A stretch of 64,000 bases of DNA from Rhynochetos jubatus (Eukaryota > Chordata > Aves > Eurypygiformes > Rhynochetidae), in assembly GCA_027574665.1 (NCBI GenBank), contig CM050657.1, forward strand, positions 16,318,404 to 16,382,403. The letters run 5' to 3'. Positions 36,986 through 50,200 of this stretch are shown piece after piece (the stretch's first letter is position 1; each line of letters opens with the position of its first letter). The translations under genes and the position numbers were made by a program. A model generated the notes under the pieces. It saw only the letters and a list, made by a program, of their open reading frames with translations. It was not told the origin of the DNA and did not search any database.

Positions 36986-39900
36986 TAAGTTCAATTTATT
37001 GGCTATCACATCCCTTACTTATGTAAATAGGCCAAACTTTATCATTATAGCAGCTATAGACATTTTTTAATACTTTAAAATTTTTTGCCATACCGTTGTC
37101 CAAAGGTCTATTTTTATGAACATCTAGAACTGACTGAAGGGGAGAGAGAGTATGTTGTATCAAAACTCCACACCTATTCACCTATCATAGTCCCTTTGCT
37201 CTGACAGAGGTATGCAGGGGGGGCATGGCTTACAAAAGTTTGGCCAATTAAATCCAGCTGGAATCTGTGCAAACAGAACAAATGAACATGGCTCTTTTTA
37301 AGAATGTGGGTTTGTTTTTTCTCTTCCAATGCATAATCTACTGCAAAGGCAAATTTTGCCATTTCCCCCTCACAAACAATAAATAGGATATCACCAGTCT
37401 GCTTAAACACAGCAATTCTTCCCAAAACAATGTCATTAACATAACAATTGTTGCTGCTTAATGCCTTTTAAAAACTGATTTTTAAACACAGACTGTCTAA
37501 GCAAAGCTCAAAAAACAGTTGTTGTGCCAGACCTGGCCATTGCACCGATGGAGGCAATGTAGGAACATACACCAGCTCCTACTCAACTCCTTCTTCAAGA
37601 TTCCCCATTAGCCCGCTGATCACTTCTGGCCCATACAGCCCCACAGGAAAATATCCATTGATGTGTTCTTTGCAGCTAGGAGCCTTAATGCAAAGCACTG
37701 CTGTATGTGCTGTTTAAGCTTTAAACTTGGCAGGTAAAATCCCCCTCAACTGATAGGCAAAGAACTGTAAGTGAATACATAAAGTTTGGTTCCACCTTAA
37801 TTTAAGTAGAAAGGAAATGACAGATTCCGTAATATTACCTTGGGTGGGAAGGGGAAGGAAATCAATGAATGAAATGTATTGGGGGAGGAAGAAATAGATG
37901 ATTTATCTTTCTATTTTTGGATATACGCACCATTGCTTGGAGGAGCTGGGAGAAAAACCTGCACAAATTACTTTCAATTTGACAGTTTTGAGTGATCACA
38001 GAAGTAATATTCTGTATGCAATAAAACTAAAACTCTGTTGTCTGTCAAAAATAAGAGTGAGCATTATCTTAGGCAGTAACACCTGATCTATTATTAATCC
38101 ATACTTCAGAATAAACTTTAAATATATTGACAACTTCAAGCAGAAAATGACAATGTACAGGCTCTTTTAAATGCCTAAGGGAAATCCAGAACTTTAGGTT
38201 AAAAAAAAAATACCCTAAACTCTATTTCTTTACAAATGCCCTGAATTAGTTATCATTAGTTAGCTATTATATGTGCCTATATAAACAAATTGTTGGGTCA
38301 TTGATGAGCTCAAATTCGTGAAGCATCTGAGAGCATGTGTTTGGAAAGGGATACTACAACTTGGGAGCATTTTGAAGTAACTTACAAATCAGCTAACTCA
38401 GTCAAAAGATAACTCACTTGAGAGCGATATAATTACTTTCAGTTTGCTTAAAGCCAAGGAAAAGTTGACACAGTGATTAAAAGAAGGAGGGGGAGGGTGA
38501 GCAAAGGAGAAAAAAAATAGTTACTTTATACTGCTTGAAATTGGGTTGTTCTGAGGCCTAGGACCTGAGCTTATTTGAAGAAAGATTATCTTGACAAATT
38601 GGATAAACATTTTGTGCATGACAGGACGCTGATGGAGAGTCTGTTCTGCAAGCACACCTGGGGGATAGTTTGCTTAGTGTGTGACCAAGGTGTTCAGCTA
38701 ACCCCGAGTCCTCCCAGGGCGCTTTGTTTACCCTGTGACAGGTATAGGCAGATCTGAAGCTGAGGCCTCCACAACAGTTCCTGCAGACTTTGCAGATGCA
38801 TTTCGCTCCCTCCCCCTTGCGACAAAACACCTCTTGGCTAGACTAGTCCTCAAAAGGCTCCACCAGACTTCCACAAGTAAGTTTGCATTTAAGGAAGCCT
38901 GCAGGCTGGCATGCCATGGGCAACAAGTGACCAGTGCAAATAAGGTGTGTTATCTCTATCCCTCATCCTCCTTACCCTTCAGCACTGACTAGAAGGGACC
39001 ATCAGGTGTTGGCACCCTGATAGAGTCAAATCGTGAACAAAAAACACGTCTATAAACACAGCCTACTGGTTAAGTAGCAGGTAAATGTGCATTACCTGTG
39101 TAGACTTCACTTTTCTACATCAGAAAAGAGGGATGCAAAAGGCAGCATGGTCAATTAGTTCTACCTTTGCATTGACATCAGAGACTGAGCAACACAGGAC
39201 ACTAGACCAGAGTGGCTGGTGACCACTGTCAGGTGGTTGGTGACACCTGATAACATCACCTCAAAGAATCCTTTGTCCAGACAAGGCAGTAAGCAAATTT
39301 TTGCCTCTTAGCACAGAAACAGTTGTACTGGCAACTAAACCTTTGCAGATCCCAGTGATCCACCCTCAGGGCTTTTTCCATGTGTTTCCAGTCAGGTAGA
39401 AAGGATTCTGTTCTCAAACCCCACATTCCCAAAGCTCCCTGCACCTTTTTGGGGCAGGCTGGTTTCCAGCCAGATGAGCTCTGGCCCTATGGCAAGCTGG
39501 TTCAAAGACAAGTACTAATGCCTGAATAAAGGGCAGAAAGATAGGGACAGAGAAAGAGAGGGTGTTAAAAGAAACAATTTAGACAAGCTGAAGGAGTTAT
39601 GGGAACACTCTTTAGAATTAGAGGTTTACACTAGCAGGTAATAAAAGGTCAGATCAAAACTTGTTTTTTCCAATGCTAAAATTCTTGGCTTAAGACTGTA
39701 CTCACAAAAGTAAAGAAATAACGAATTCCCTAGATTAAACTCTCTCCCCGGCTCAGCTTCAGCTTGGCTTTTGCCTGCACTTAGTCCACAAGCTTGCCCT
39801 TGGCCATTTTCTGCCTCCAAAGCAATGAGCAGAGACCAGAGGGCCATAATGAAGGAGACAAACTCTTTGGAGAACAGAGGGATCAAAGTGAGACCCACCT

Positions 39901-42430
39901 CACCTCACTTTAGCTGTCGCAGGATGTGATAAGATAACCCCTAGATGAGTTCAACCCTGACTACCAGCTGCCAGGGTGGCACACCCAGCTCCCCAAAGCT
40001 GGATGCATAATTTTTGGGTGGCTAAACTGAAGGGGGCTGTATGCCTTCTCCAGTTACCCAAGTCAAGCACAGCAGTACATGATCTCAGAGAAACAAGAAC
40101 ACTGAACCAGCAAGCTCCAAGCCAGATCTGTTAAGTGTTCTGCAAAGTTGCTATCAAGCAGCATGGGGAGCAAGGGGTATTTGTTTTACACTCTGGCAGC
40201 ACATCATCCCAAATCCTAATCTGCTCTGTTTGGGGACAATTGGATTCCTCTACCTCTTTTTACTCATAAGATGTTTTAAGAGGGAAAATTAGAATTAGGC
40301 ATCTAAAACTGAGAGCTTAAATTAACCCTCTAAGCATCATACATAGATGATAATATGTTTTAGATGGGAATGGTCCATAATGCTTCTACTTTTGTCCACT
40401 GGAACTAAGAAGTAGTGACATGCTATATAGCATAATGATGTTAATATTGCTTACCAGACCAAGGCAGGACTATAGAGATGTTCATGGCATTTATTTGGAG
40501 CATTAAGAAAGGGCCAGTTCCCTAAACATCCATACCACATCAATAAGTTGTTATTCTTCCTTTCTGCCTAGCAGTCACAAGCAAACCAAATGAATCCAGA
40601 GCTGCTTTGCGGCAAGGGTGTGTCACCTAACACAGATGTGATGTAAAACCCCCAGAAGAAACAAGGAAGCACTACCAACACCTCAGAAATGTTTGAAAAA
40701 GTATCTATTTTTAACTTGGGAAGGGGAGGGGGGTATCCTTCATTGATTTTTGTCTTTCAAACCTCATTTTACAGAATAGCTGCCATCACTGTATTCAAAA
40801 ACCAGCAATCAAAACAGTAAAAGGTACAGTAAAATTGCTTTCATCCAGAAGGCATTTTTGCCCAGGCAATTTACATTCCCGCATCTGCTCAGGCAGTACA
40901 CCCCAAAGCTAACACGCATTTCTCTTGCGAGTCACAACAATAACTCCAAATAACTTCAGATGGTGCTCCCCATGTGAGATATAAATAGGTGGATGGAGAT
41001 AAATCATCTCCATCCAGTGGGAGTTGTATGAACTTTCGTAGGTAGACCTGGACTCAGCAAGCAAGAACCATCATTAGAAAGTGATCTGAAAACAAAGCTG
41101 AATGATAGGAAACACATATTTTTCCAGGATGTAACAGCCTGAAGGACACAACCAGAAGGCTAATAAGGTCTTAAAAGTAGCTATGTATCTCTAGCTTGCC
41201 CTGGGGTGTACTTAGCTGATGAGAAATATTTTGTGATGCAATCCTTGCATCCTGTATTTCATTAGTTGAGTGTGTTGTCAATATCCTGACAGGAGGGATT
41301 TTCTTTTCAGGTTGACTGAAATGGAATGAAATAGTGTCCTAATTCTAATGTATACAGTTATTAATAAAAAGCAATTTTTCCTTATTTGCCTGTGATACTA
41401 TACTGCACACACAAAGAACAATGGTTGTCAAAACCAGAGTTGGCCAAGCAGGAATGTTCTGGCTTTGAACGTACGTGATGATGTGAGCTATTGTCTCCCA
41501 GCTTACACGGCCATGGCTGCATGCGTGTTCTGCAGTCAGCACATCTCTGTTTACAGGAAGGAATCCAAGCTACAGAGGAAACAATGACTTTGCAGTTTAA
41601 TAGAAATCCCCAGGCACAGGTGGAGTACAAAAAAAACCAGAAACTTAGTGGAAGAGGATATTTAATGATCTACATAACAGACATCAAAACTTGATGCAAA
41701 CCCGCCTAGTGTCAGGCACAAGTCTCAGCCGTAAATGTCCCTTGTGATGAAACATGCTCACCCTCATTATTAAAGCCTTTTCTCAACAATACAAGATACT
41801 GCTTTCCTTCCCAATTTCATTCTCTTATTTTTGTTCTTCAGATGTAACTTTATCCAGTTTCAGCCAAATTATTTTCATTTTCAGATGGAAAACATGTAAA
41901 ATAAAGTTAATTTGCTCTGCAATATTCATCTTCACACACAAAAATCCCACCAACCCCCTTTCTGCAAAATTCCAAGTATCTTGACAAAAATTCCAAGGGT
42001 AATTAAAGAAAGCAAAAAGCACCTTTGCCTTAAGATTAGTTTTGCATTTTCCCTTCACGTGATCCCTACATTTCTGAAGATAACAAGTTTGTAGTCAAGA
42101 GGTGGAAGTCAGACAGCAGTGACACTGAGCAGTGATCAGATGGATATGTTTACAACAGAACTTTCCGTCAACACAATCTATGGGGCTACAGTGATACAGA
42201 ATTAGATTTTCAAAAGTAGGTTTTCTTTTTAAAAATAGGACTTGCATGATTTCTAAAAACAGGACAGAATACTGTGCCAGCAGGATGTCTGCAAACAAGC
42301 TTCCTATATATATTCCAAGCCCAAAGAGCATTGAAGCTGCATCCTTGCTTATTCTCAACATTTTAGAACTGCATGTTTCAAGGCCACCCGAAACCACTCA
42401 CCCCATTTAGGTGGTCAACCTACTTTTGAA
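36986..42430. other. non-coding stretch
   Basis: Frames do not exceed 90 codons and none resembles a known protein. G-rich runs with three G tracts occur near 37847-37860, 38486-38500 and 40718-40733 but fall short of a canonical quadruplex. No mobile element recognised. Confidence 0.5.
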
Positions 42431-42465
42431 GAAAAAAAAAAAAAAACAAAAAACAAAAAACACAA
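42431..42465. repeat. A-rich (A)nC tract
   Basis: A run of 15 A, then CAAAAAA units repeated. Low-complexity DNA. Confidence 0.8.
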
Positions 42466-42626
42466 CATAATACCCACCATCAAACTGTTCTTCAGTGCTT
42501 TTGCTACCTTGTCTAACTGAAGTGAACTTGACAAACACCATATCCTCACACCCGTGCATCACCCTTGGGCGATTTAGAGAACATTATCTGTACCAATACT
42601 GTCATAATATAGTTGATTCCTTTCTC

Positions 42627-42720
42627 ATAAGGGGTTTTTTTTCTTTGGTGGGGGGTTTTGTTGTTGGGTATTCATTTAGGTTTTTTTGAGTCCCCGTCGT
42701 CGTCGTCCCCCCCCCCCCCC
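42627..42720. repeat. composite tract: T/G-rich, (GTC)4, then C14
   Basis: A T/G-rich stretch (42630-42690) is followed by GTCGTCGTCGTC (42696-42707) and 14 consecutive C (42707-42720). A trinucleotide repeat with a CpG in each unit is unusual in vertebrate DNA, where methylated CpG decays. The C14/G14 block can form i-motif or quadruplex-like structures. Confidence 0.85.
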
Positions 42721-45700
42721 AAATACTCTCTGTGATTTTAATCTCATAAATAAAACATTCATGATTACAGTTTGTACCCTCTTTCCTTACACTGTATGTT
42801 AGGGTGTACCCACCCAGAATATCTATCAAAGGCCGTTACGCAAAAGACAACCAGTCCTTTATATCAGAAACGGTCTTAGCCCCATTAGCCAGGCAGACAG
42901 GCGCGTTTCAAGCACAGATCCCAGAATATAGGGAAACCATTGTTTCGCTGTGGAACAGGCCAGGGAGGCTGCATCACATGGGGAAAACCTTTGATGTCCC
43001 TTGGATTTAGAGGGTGAGTCCAAATGAGAGCAGGGGCAGAGCAGCTTCTGCTAGGCAGGGCAAGCTTTTCCTCTCTCTGATGATGGAGACCTTCTGCAGG
43101 AACAAACCAGACTCTTGTGGCTGTTACCAGAGAGAAGACAGTGCTAATTGGAGAGACAGAAAACAAGGGCTGTACAGGCACAGCATCTGGGAAAACAACT
43201 ACCAGCTCCAAGTATGGTCTTCTGAAGACAAGAACCAGAGTGCTAAGTGTAAATGTAGATATCTATATATAATTACTGATATTTTGCAGCTGTAAACTAC
43301 TTTCATACTGACTTGTCTCAGCATCAAAGCCATGACTGGTGATCTTCCTCACCACAATATTCCAGTATAAAAATGACAAGTGATGACAATACAATCTTCT
43401 TGAGGACCAACAAGGTAAATCCTTAACTTTCTGGAGCTTCTGGCACAGCAGAGCAATTGGTCCAACCTGAGGATTTAGTCTAGTTCTGCACAAAAGTCAA
43501 GATGTGAGCCCCAGTGTATGGGAGCACAGCCAGAAGCAAAGACTGTAAGGTCACAACAAGATCTGAATTGTCTCCTATTTTTCAGCTTGCTTCCAAATAT
43601 CTGAGGTTGGTGGCAATGGTTCTTTCTGTTACTTCAGATCTGTTGGTTTAAAACAAGAATTAAACGTGCCTTTCCTATCCTACAGCTAGACAAACACAAA
43701 GGCTGTCTACATTGCATGGTGAACAGCAACAAAAGCTGACAAGTCTCCTAGATATCACATTTTCCAACCACGCTTCTGCCCACCAGTCAGACCTAGGATC
43801 CACAGAGTGCTTACAAGGGGTCAGGCTCAAAATATCTGCCAGAGACCACACTGTGTTTGTCCTTATGAGGGTACATCTTCTCCATCCCCATGGGGGGGAG
43901 AAAAACCCACAGTTTAATATTTCATTTTTTGGACAAAACATGCATAGGCTTCTCTGCTCCATGCTTGGGTCTAAATTCCTACCCAAGTACATGTCTTCAT
44001 GTAAACAATGTGGGTGAGTCTGGATTTGTGAACTAGATCCTCATAATGCAGATTATTTTTTAACAAAAATAATGATGCAATATCATGGGACAAGAGTGTC
44101 AGATTCTGAGAGGCAGCTAAGAGAAATAAAGTAATCCCAACATAAACAGTCTGTAAACCACTTTGTAATCTTGGAGACAAAAAAAAAATACTTTTAGAGA
44201 TGAGTGGTAAACTCTGAGGGAAGGACTTAAAGTGCAAGGAGAACATATACCATAGATTTTTTTTGTCTCTTTTTTGGTGCCTTTACAAGCCAAATGCCCC
44301 ATTCTGATCCAGTGAAAGAAGTCAGGTGCATCCCCAAACAAACAGCTCCTTTTCATTTTTTCCCCAAGCGCAGTCACGGAGCAAAGTGTTTTGTACGATA
44401 TTTCTGCAAGGTGAATGCTTCTTTGTGTTGGATCATATTCTCATTGGAGTGCTGGATTAATACACAAATAAGATGGGGATCTAGATGGCTTGGGAAGTCC
44501 CCCCACTTCCAGATTAACAGAACTATTCAGGAAACTATTAAATTCATTTTTTAGTAGTACAAGAGAATTCATTCTGCATAATCTGCAGACGACATAAATA
44601 GTAAAATATAAATAGACAGTACTTGCTTTTGTAACAGGAAGCAGAAGTACTGATTTGTAAACTTAAATCCTATTCAAACCAGAAAACCTTAAACCAGAAG
44701 TGAGAATCTTTTTCTCAAATCAGGCTTTGCCATGCAGAAGCTTTTATAATGCCTCCAAATACATCAATCCAACAAGCACCAAGATGCCTCTTGAGACACT
44801 TCATTAATAGTTATCAAGGCAACAAGACTCTTTCTCTTTAATTTTTTAGAGATTTCACAGCAAAACAAAATATCAGATGATTTATTATTTGGGGCTCGGA
44901 GTTTGTTAATTCTTGTTAAGGAACCAAATTCTATCTCCCAGACCATTTGCCTCTGCAATGGCACATCACGCACACTGTTGCCTTTTGGCTCGGTAGGTTT
45001 TTTCTATTCCAACAGTGCATTTGCACAATCAGAATAGTAGTTTCTGGGGAGGCCAAACTCACTGGTATCAATACATTGCTTTCCGCAGCAGACCCTATTA
45101 TTCTGGCATTACTATTCACCACCACCCCCAACAGAAGTATGCTAATAAGGGGCTCGATGAAAATCAAACAAAACTATCCTGCTACAAGTCCATGTGAAAT
45201 GTTGACCCAAGAAAAATAAAGCATGCCTCTTCGATATACATCTGTCCACTTTGCACAGCAGATAGCAGGGGGCCTGCTGCAGGTGCTAAGGAGAGGAGTT
45301 TAAGCCAGCTTCCAAAGTTCATATTGATAAATTGTAAGCATATCACGCCAGCCATCTGCACACACCTAGTCACATCTGCAAGTCAGACAGAGGCCTTGCA
45401 AGGAGCTTGGAGGTTTTACATACAGCTGAGCAAACCCTTCCCTCCTCCATCCATGTTGGAATCTTAGATCCCTTTTGGTAGTTCAGCTCTCTTGTGCTTG
45501 CCAAGAAGCATCTCCTTTGTTTCTACCAGATCCTGTCTCAAGGTCCTTCTTTTGCCTCTGAGACCCATAAGATACTATACTGTTGACTAGCAACATTTTC
45601 AACTTATTTAACTGCTTCCTCCTTTTATATATTTCTATACACACACACACTCTACTATGACTCAATAGATACTTTCTCCCCACTTCAGACTGCAAACCCA

Positions 45701-47039
45701 GACTTACCCAAAGAAGTTTGGGGACCAATATAAACAAACCTCACTGCTCACTCACATCTCAATCCTAATCTCACGGTTCTTTCTTTCGGCAAAGACAACA
45801 CCCACTTCCACAGACTAACACCAAAAAAAGTGTCAGGATAACTATGCACTATTCTCACTAACAATAAAGGAGACAATAAATGTCATAAGCTTGTTTACAG
45901 TATGTAACGTGTACAGTCAACAAAGGACTTGAGCACACATTTAACACCAGTCCTAGTCACCAAAAAGCATAAACCCAACCTTTAAACAGTCTTAAATACA
46001 TTTTGCTGAACAGGGACAAGTAATTTAAGTCACATGCATGGGGGCACTAGTGAATTAACACTGTAAGGCTGAGATCTCAAAGACTGACAGAGGTTTTGGG
46101 TTTTTTTCCTTCAACATCCTAGATTAAATTCCCCTTTAGATAAAACACACCTAAATCAAGTATAACTTTACCAACAGAATCCACTTTCAGATTATTTTGT
46201 TTTTCTTTTGCATAAGCCTGCGATTTTCATGTAATCCACAAGCAAATAGCTCTGTTCTGTAGATTAGAAATTATAAAAGACCATGTAATCAGCTGACAAA
46301 AGAACTGAAAACAACCCCAGAGGAAACGCAGAGCTGCTCTCACAGGCTTACAATGTGCTGCTCTGTCAGCCTCCCACTCTTTCAGCAGATACTCCTGACA
46401 TTTCTTGTGTCATTACTGGACTTTATGAATGGGACCGTAGGATGTTTTCTGGTGAATAATCAGAAAGGGAAGGGGCATAGTATCACGGACAAGGGAGCTG
46501 CTTCACTGTCTGCTGACCAGATCTAAGCAATTAGTTCACTGCTTTCTCCTACCACCAACTATGAATCACAGCTCGGCATTGTATTAAAGGCTGAATTGTT
46601 GTTCATTTTGAACAAGGATGCTTAAGAAATTAAGCTATTGTAACCTCAAATAAACTGCACGTGGTTTGGTGGTTTTATTTAGTTTGCATGTATCTAAATG
46701 TTTAGGTACTTATACAAAGTCTCATCAACTTCTTTTGGGCCAGAAAAGTCAGCTGAAGGTCTCATCAAAGAAAGTTACCCCACAGAGGCTACAGCTCTTC
46801 CCACTTCTGTTGCGGACAGAGATATCCCAAGCACAGCTCCTGATAGTGAATTTCCCTGCTCCTGCTTAGCTTGCCCAGCCACACACACACAAGCTGCAAA
46901 TTGAAGGGAAGGGAAATCCTTGTGGAGAGATTTTGTTTGCAAGTCTGACAAGTAACAACACAGCTAGTTGTCCAAGATATCACAAATAAGCATGAGGAAC
47001 CCACTCTAAGCATTCCTGCTGTCATCTGCTCTTTTTGAG
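42721..47039. other. non-coding stretch
   Basis: The longest frames are 108 codons (42885-43211, minus) and 105 codons (43675-43992, minus), both with antisense overlapping frames and no recognisable domain. An (AC)6 lies at 45639-45650 and a short (CA)n at about 46877-46889. Confidence 0.5.
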
Positions 47040-47266
47040 CCCAAGGAGCAGTTTCACCTAAATTTGAAAAGTCTTTGGAAACAGCAGCCTTACAGCTTTC
47101 TGAGGAACAGAAAGCTGTTCCGATACAAGGAATGCCCCAGCAGATAGAAAGGATGCAGCACGAACATGAACTACAGCACCCACACAGGAGAAAAGCCTCA
47201 CCATCCACCCTGCCTGCAGGAAGCATTTCAGCAGAGCTCGGAATCCCAGAGGACCAATCTGTATGA
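47040..47266 (+). CDS. candidate terminal coding exon, unrecognised
   Basis: A long pyrimidine tract (about 47011-47036) ends in TTTTTGAG. The frame is then open for about 74 codons to TGA at 47264-47266. The peptide is polar and Gln/Glu/His-rich, with ALQLSEEQKAVPIQ in the first half and HELQHPHRRKASP in the second, and contains no Cys or Trp. AATAAA occurs at 47472-47477, about 206 nt past the stop. GAG is a weak acceptor, and a long antisense frame (46789-47226, minus, 145 codons) covers the same DNA. No family recognised. Confidence 0.2.
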
Positions 47267-50200
47267 GAAGTTTCTTCTGCTTGTGGGGTGCTTGCTTTGC
47301 TTCATCTTTTTCCTGGGTAGAGCTTGCAAAATCATGACATGTCCATGGCAATAGCTGGCTAATCACTAACTATCTTCAGACATTATGAGGATCTCAGCAC
47401 CACCATGGCTTGGCTTGAAGAGTGTCTGGTGAGATCAGCCCTATGGGATCACAGCCAAGGCACATTCTGCTAATAAATAACAGCCATCAGGGATCGCAGC
47501 ACCAAGAGTCTCATCATCACTATGCATGGGCAGGACGTTTTTAGAAAAATTGGGAATGATAGAGTTTCCAAGGTGATAAAGTATCAGGTATTTTGAGGAA
47601 GGAACATCAAAACTCTGATTCAGGTAAGTGTGCTCTGTTGTCATCAAACCTACTAGTCCAGCAGACATGGCCAGAGGTGACCTTTGGTGGTGGTAAAAGT
47701 CCTGACCACAAGCACTCATTAGAAATGTCATAGCACTTTGCCAAGGGGAGGACTGCTGTTGAACTGCAGACACTAGATTGCTTGGTGAGGTACATGGAAG
47801 GTGCTTACCTTAGAGATAAGCAAGTAGAGAACAAAATATTCACAAGTACTTGCTTGAATACAAAGAAAACCGAGTTTTAATCTCTTTAAAACCCTCTTGC
47901 ATTCATTTTCGCTAAGCTTTAGAGTCCTATGATTACTAGAGAACATTTTTATAAGTGAATTTTACGTTTAAATACTAGAATGTTCAATGAAAGTTTGAGC
48001 AGGATATTATAAAACTCTTAATTCATAATGTCTTGAGGAGTTATATAAGCTAGAAAGGAAAGTAATACCATCTGCCACATAATTGCCCAGCATCAGCAAA
48101 TGACAGATTTTTGTTGGGCCAGGAATAATTTTAGTATGGACACAATCATCACAGAATGTTTAAAAAAAATCTCAAATTCAGTAATATCTCTCCACTAATT
48201 CAATATGTTTATTATACTGTAAAAACCTATATACCCTGTATTCTTAGGTATGGAATATAATTGCCCAGCTCACAAAAGCCTAGTTACATTGACAAGTTCA
48301 TGGAAAAGCATGATCAGCTGATATTAATCAAGAAAAGAAAATGGCAAAAAAAAAACCCAGATATAAACAAAAGAAGCAATATCAAAGATTAGGCAATCCA
48401 CAGATAAAACCAGTTTTGACTTTTATTAACAATCTGCCTTGTTTATTGTCTAGTTTAGTTCAATCTTTGCAATTCAAGCTTTCTCCAACATCTTTTGATA
48501 TCTATTTAATCAGGAAATATTATTATTTTGCTTATCTGCCTCATGATCTGAGGAGATGTGCCCTCAAACACTGAGATCTGTACAGCAAGGGGAGCAGAAA
48601 ACTGAATTGATCCCATCACAAGCAAATTATTAGCTTTCTCACTGTGGAAGCAAAACTTCACTTAATCTGATGGCAAATAACGTGCATTTCTCCAGCAATT
48701 CCAACTTTGACTAATCACTCAGGCTGATGGATGTTTAGCACTTACCTTAATGCAGATTTTTCTTTAGCTAACATTTGTAGAAACAGAATCAATTACAAGC
48801 TGGAGATTACCGGGCTGATGGGCTTTCATGCTATTGCAGTTGACGGTGCAATTGGGTTTCTAAGTGATAGACACCACAGGACAGTCTCAGCTTGGAAAAA
48901 TCCTCCTTACTTTTCCACTTATCTAACTTATTCTTCATTCAGCACTTAAATTTCCCACCCTTTGCCTTGTTTTCTAAGCCATCTGAGCAGAGTACGTGCA
49001 TGTGCGTGTATTTTCTCTTTCCTGATGAAGAAATTCCTGCATCTGGGTGCCTTCAGCATAGCAGACCATCACCCACTGGCACAGCCACTGGGACAATGAC
49101 AGTGTTTTCATGACCAGTGAACATTCAAAGTGGAAGGGCAGCATAAGGGAAGACTGCAAATGTGGAAGCGGCACACAGGGCTGCTGGCCAACGCAAAACA
49201 AAGCCTAGCAACACTCAAGAACAAACTAGAAATCTTCACAATTAAAGCTTTTAAAATCAGCATGATCCAGAGCAAAAGCGCATTGTTGCAGTTAAATATT
49301 TTTAAAGACAAAAATGGTTCCTACTTTTCCTACTCCGATGGAAAAATCATTGCTCCCCTCACCACACCCAATCTCTACTATGCAGTATATATTTACTAGC
49401 AATTATCATAGCCCTGTTTTTACTTGTTCCTTTCCTATAAAAACAGTTTTACAATTAGTAGTCCTCCCTATCTGCATTAGAAACACTGGTGCTTAAAATC
49501 AAACCTATAACTCCCATTCCCCAGCAGAGCTGGGGAAGGCCCAGCACTCTGCAGAATCAAGCCCAGCAATAAAGGTAATATGAATTTATGGATGAGACCT
49601 TTTGGAACCAGTTAGACTAAATGAGTATCTTTAGGGAAGAAATCCTATTAAAATTTAAGCAGGTAGATGGCATACAAAAGTAGGAGGAGGGTTTTGTTTT
49701 TTTTTTTTTCCCAATTAGCTAACTGTCTCTAGCCTGGAGCTAGAGTCTCAAATGTTTTTACAACACAATGATACTCCAGTTCACATCTGTCAGCTGGAAT
49801 ATTTACAGCTTCGTAATTATTAAAATTTTCTGAACTCCAGAGCTGCAAGCTGGATGGCTTGGATGGGACTGTCTGGCATAAGGTATGGAAATAAGACACT
49901 TGCATCCAGTCAGGGTCTAAGTTAGCTTTAGAAAACTATAAGACCTACAGAAGTCAGGTTTCCAACAATTTTCCTCTTATTTTTGATTGTTTCATCTGTA
50001 ACCATTTCTGTGGCTAAGCCACAGAGTTTCTAATAGTGAAGAAGTGATCTGACATTACAGATTTTTTGCCATCTCTGATTAGGAGACTTGCAGAGTCTCT
50101 CTGCCCTACCTGTAGTCTGCTGTCACAAATCTTGTACAAAACCTTGTAGCTTTTATCAGTTGGTCAGCTTTCACTGAAGTCAACAAGAAGGATCAGAATT

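Noticed and set aside
46789..47226. 145-codon Cys-rich minus-strand ORF
   Set aside because: No recognisable cysteine spacing, no splice support, and it lies opposite a more protein-like plus-strand frame.
48741..48790. Minus-strand microexon before a strong AAG|GTAAGT donor
   Set aside because: The only acceptor leaves 22 nt and the wider frame meets a stop at once; likely chance.
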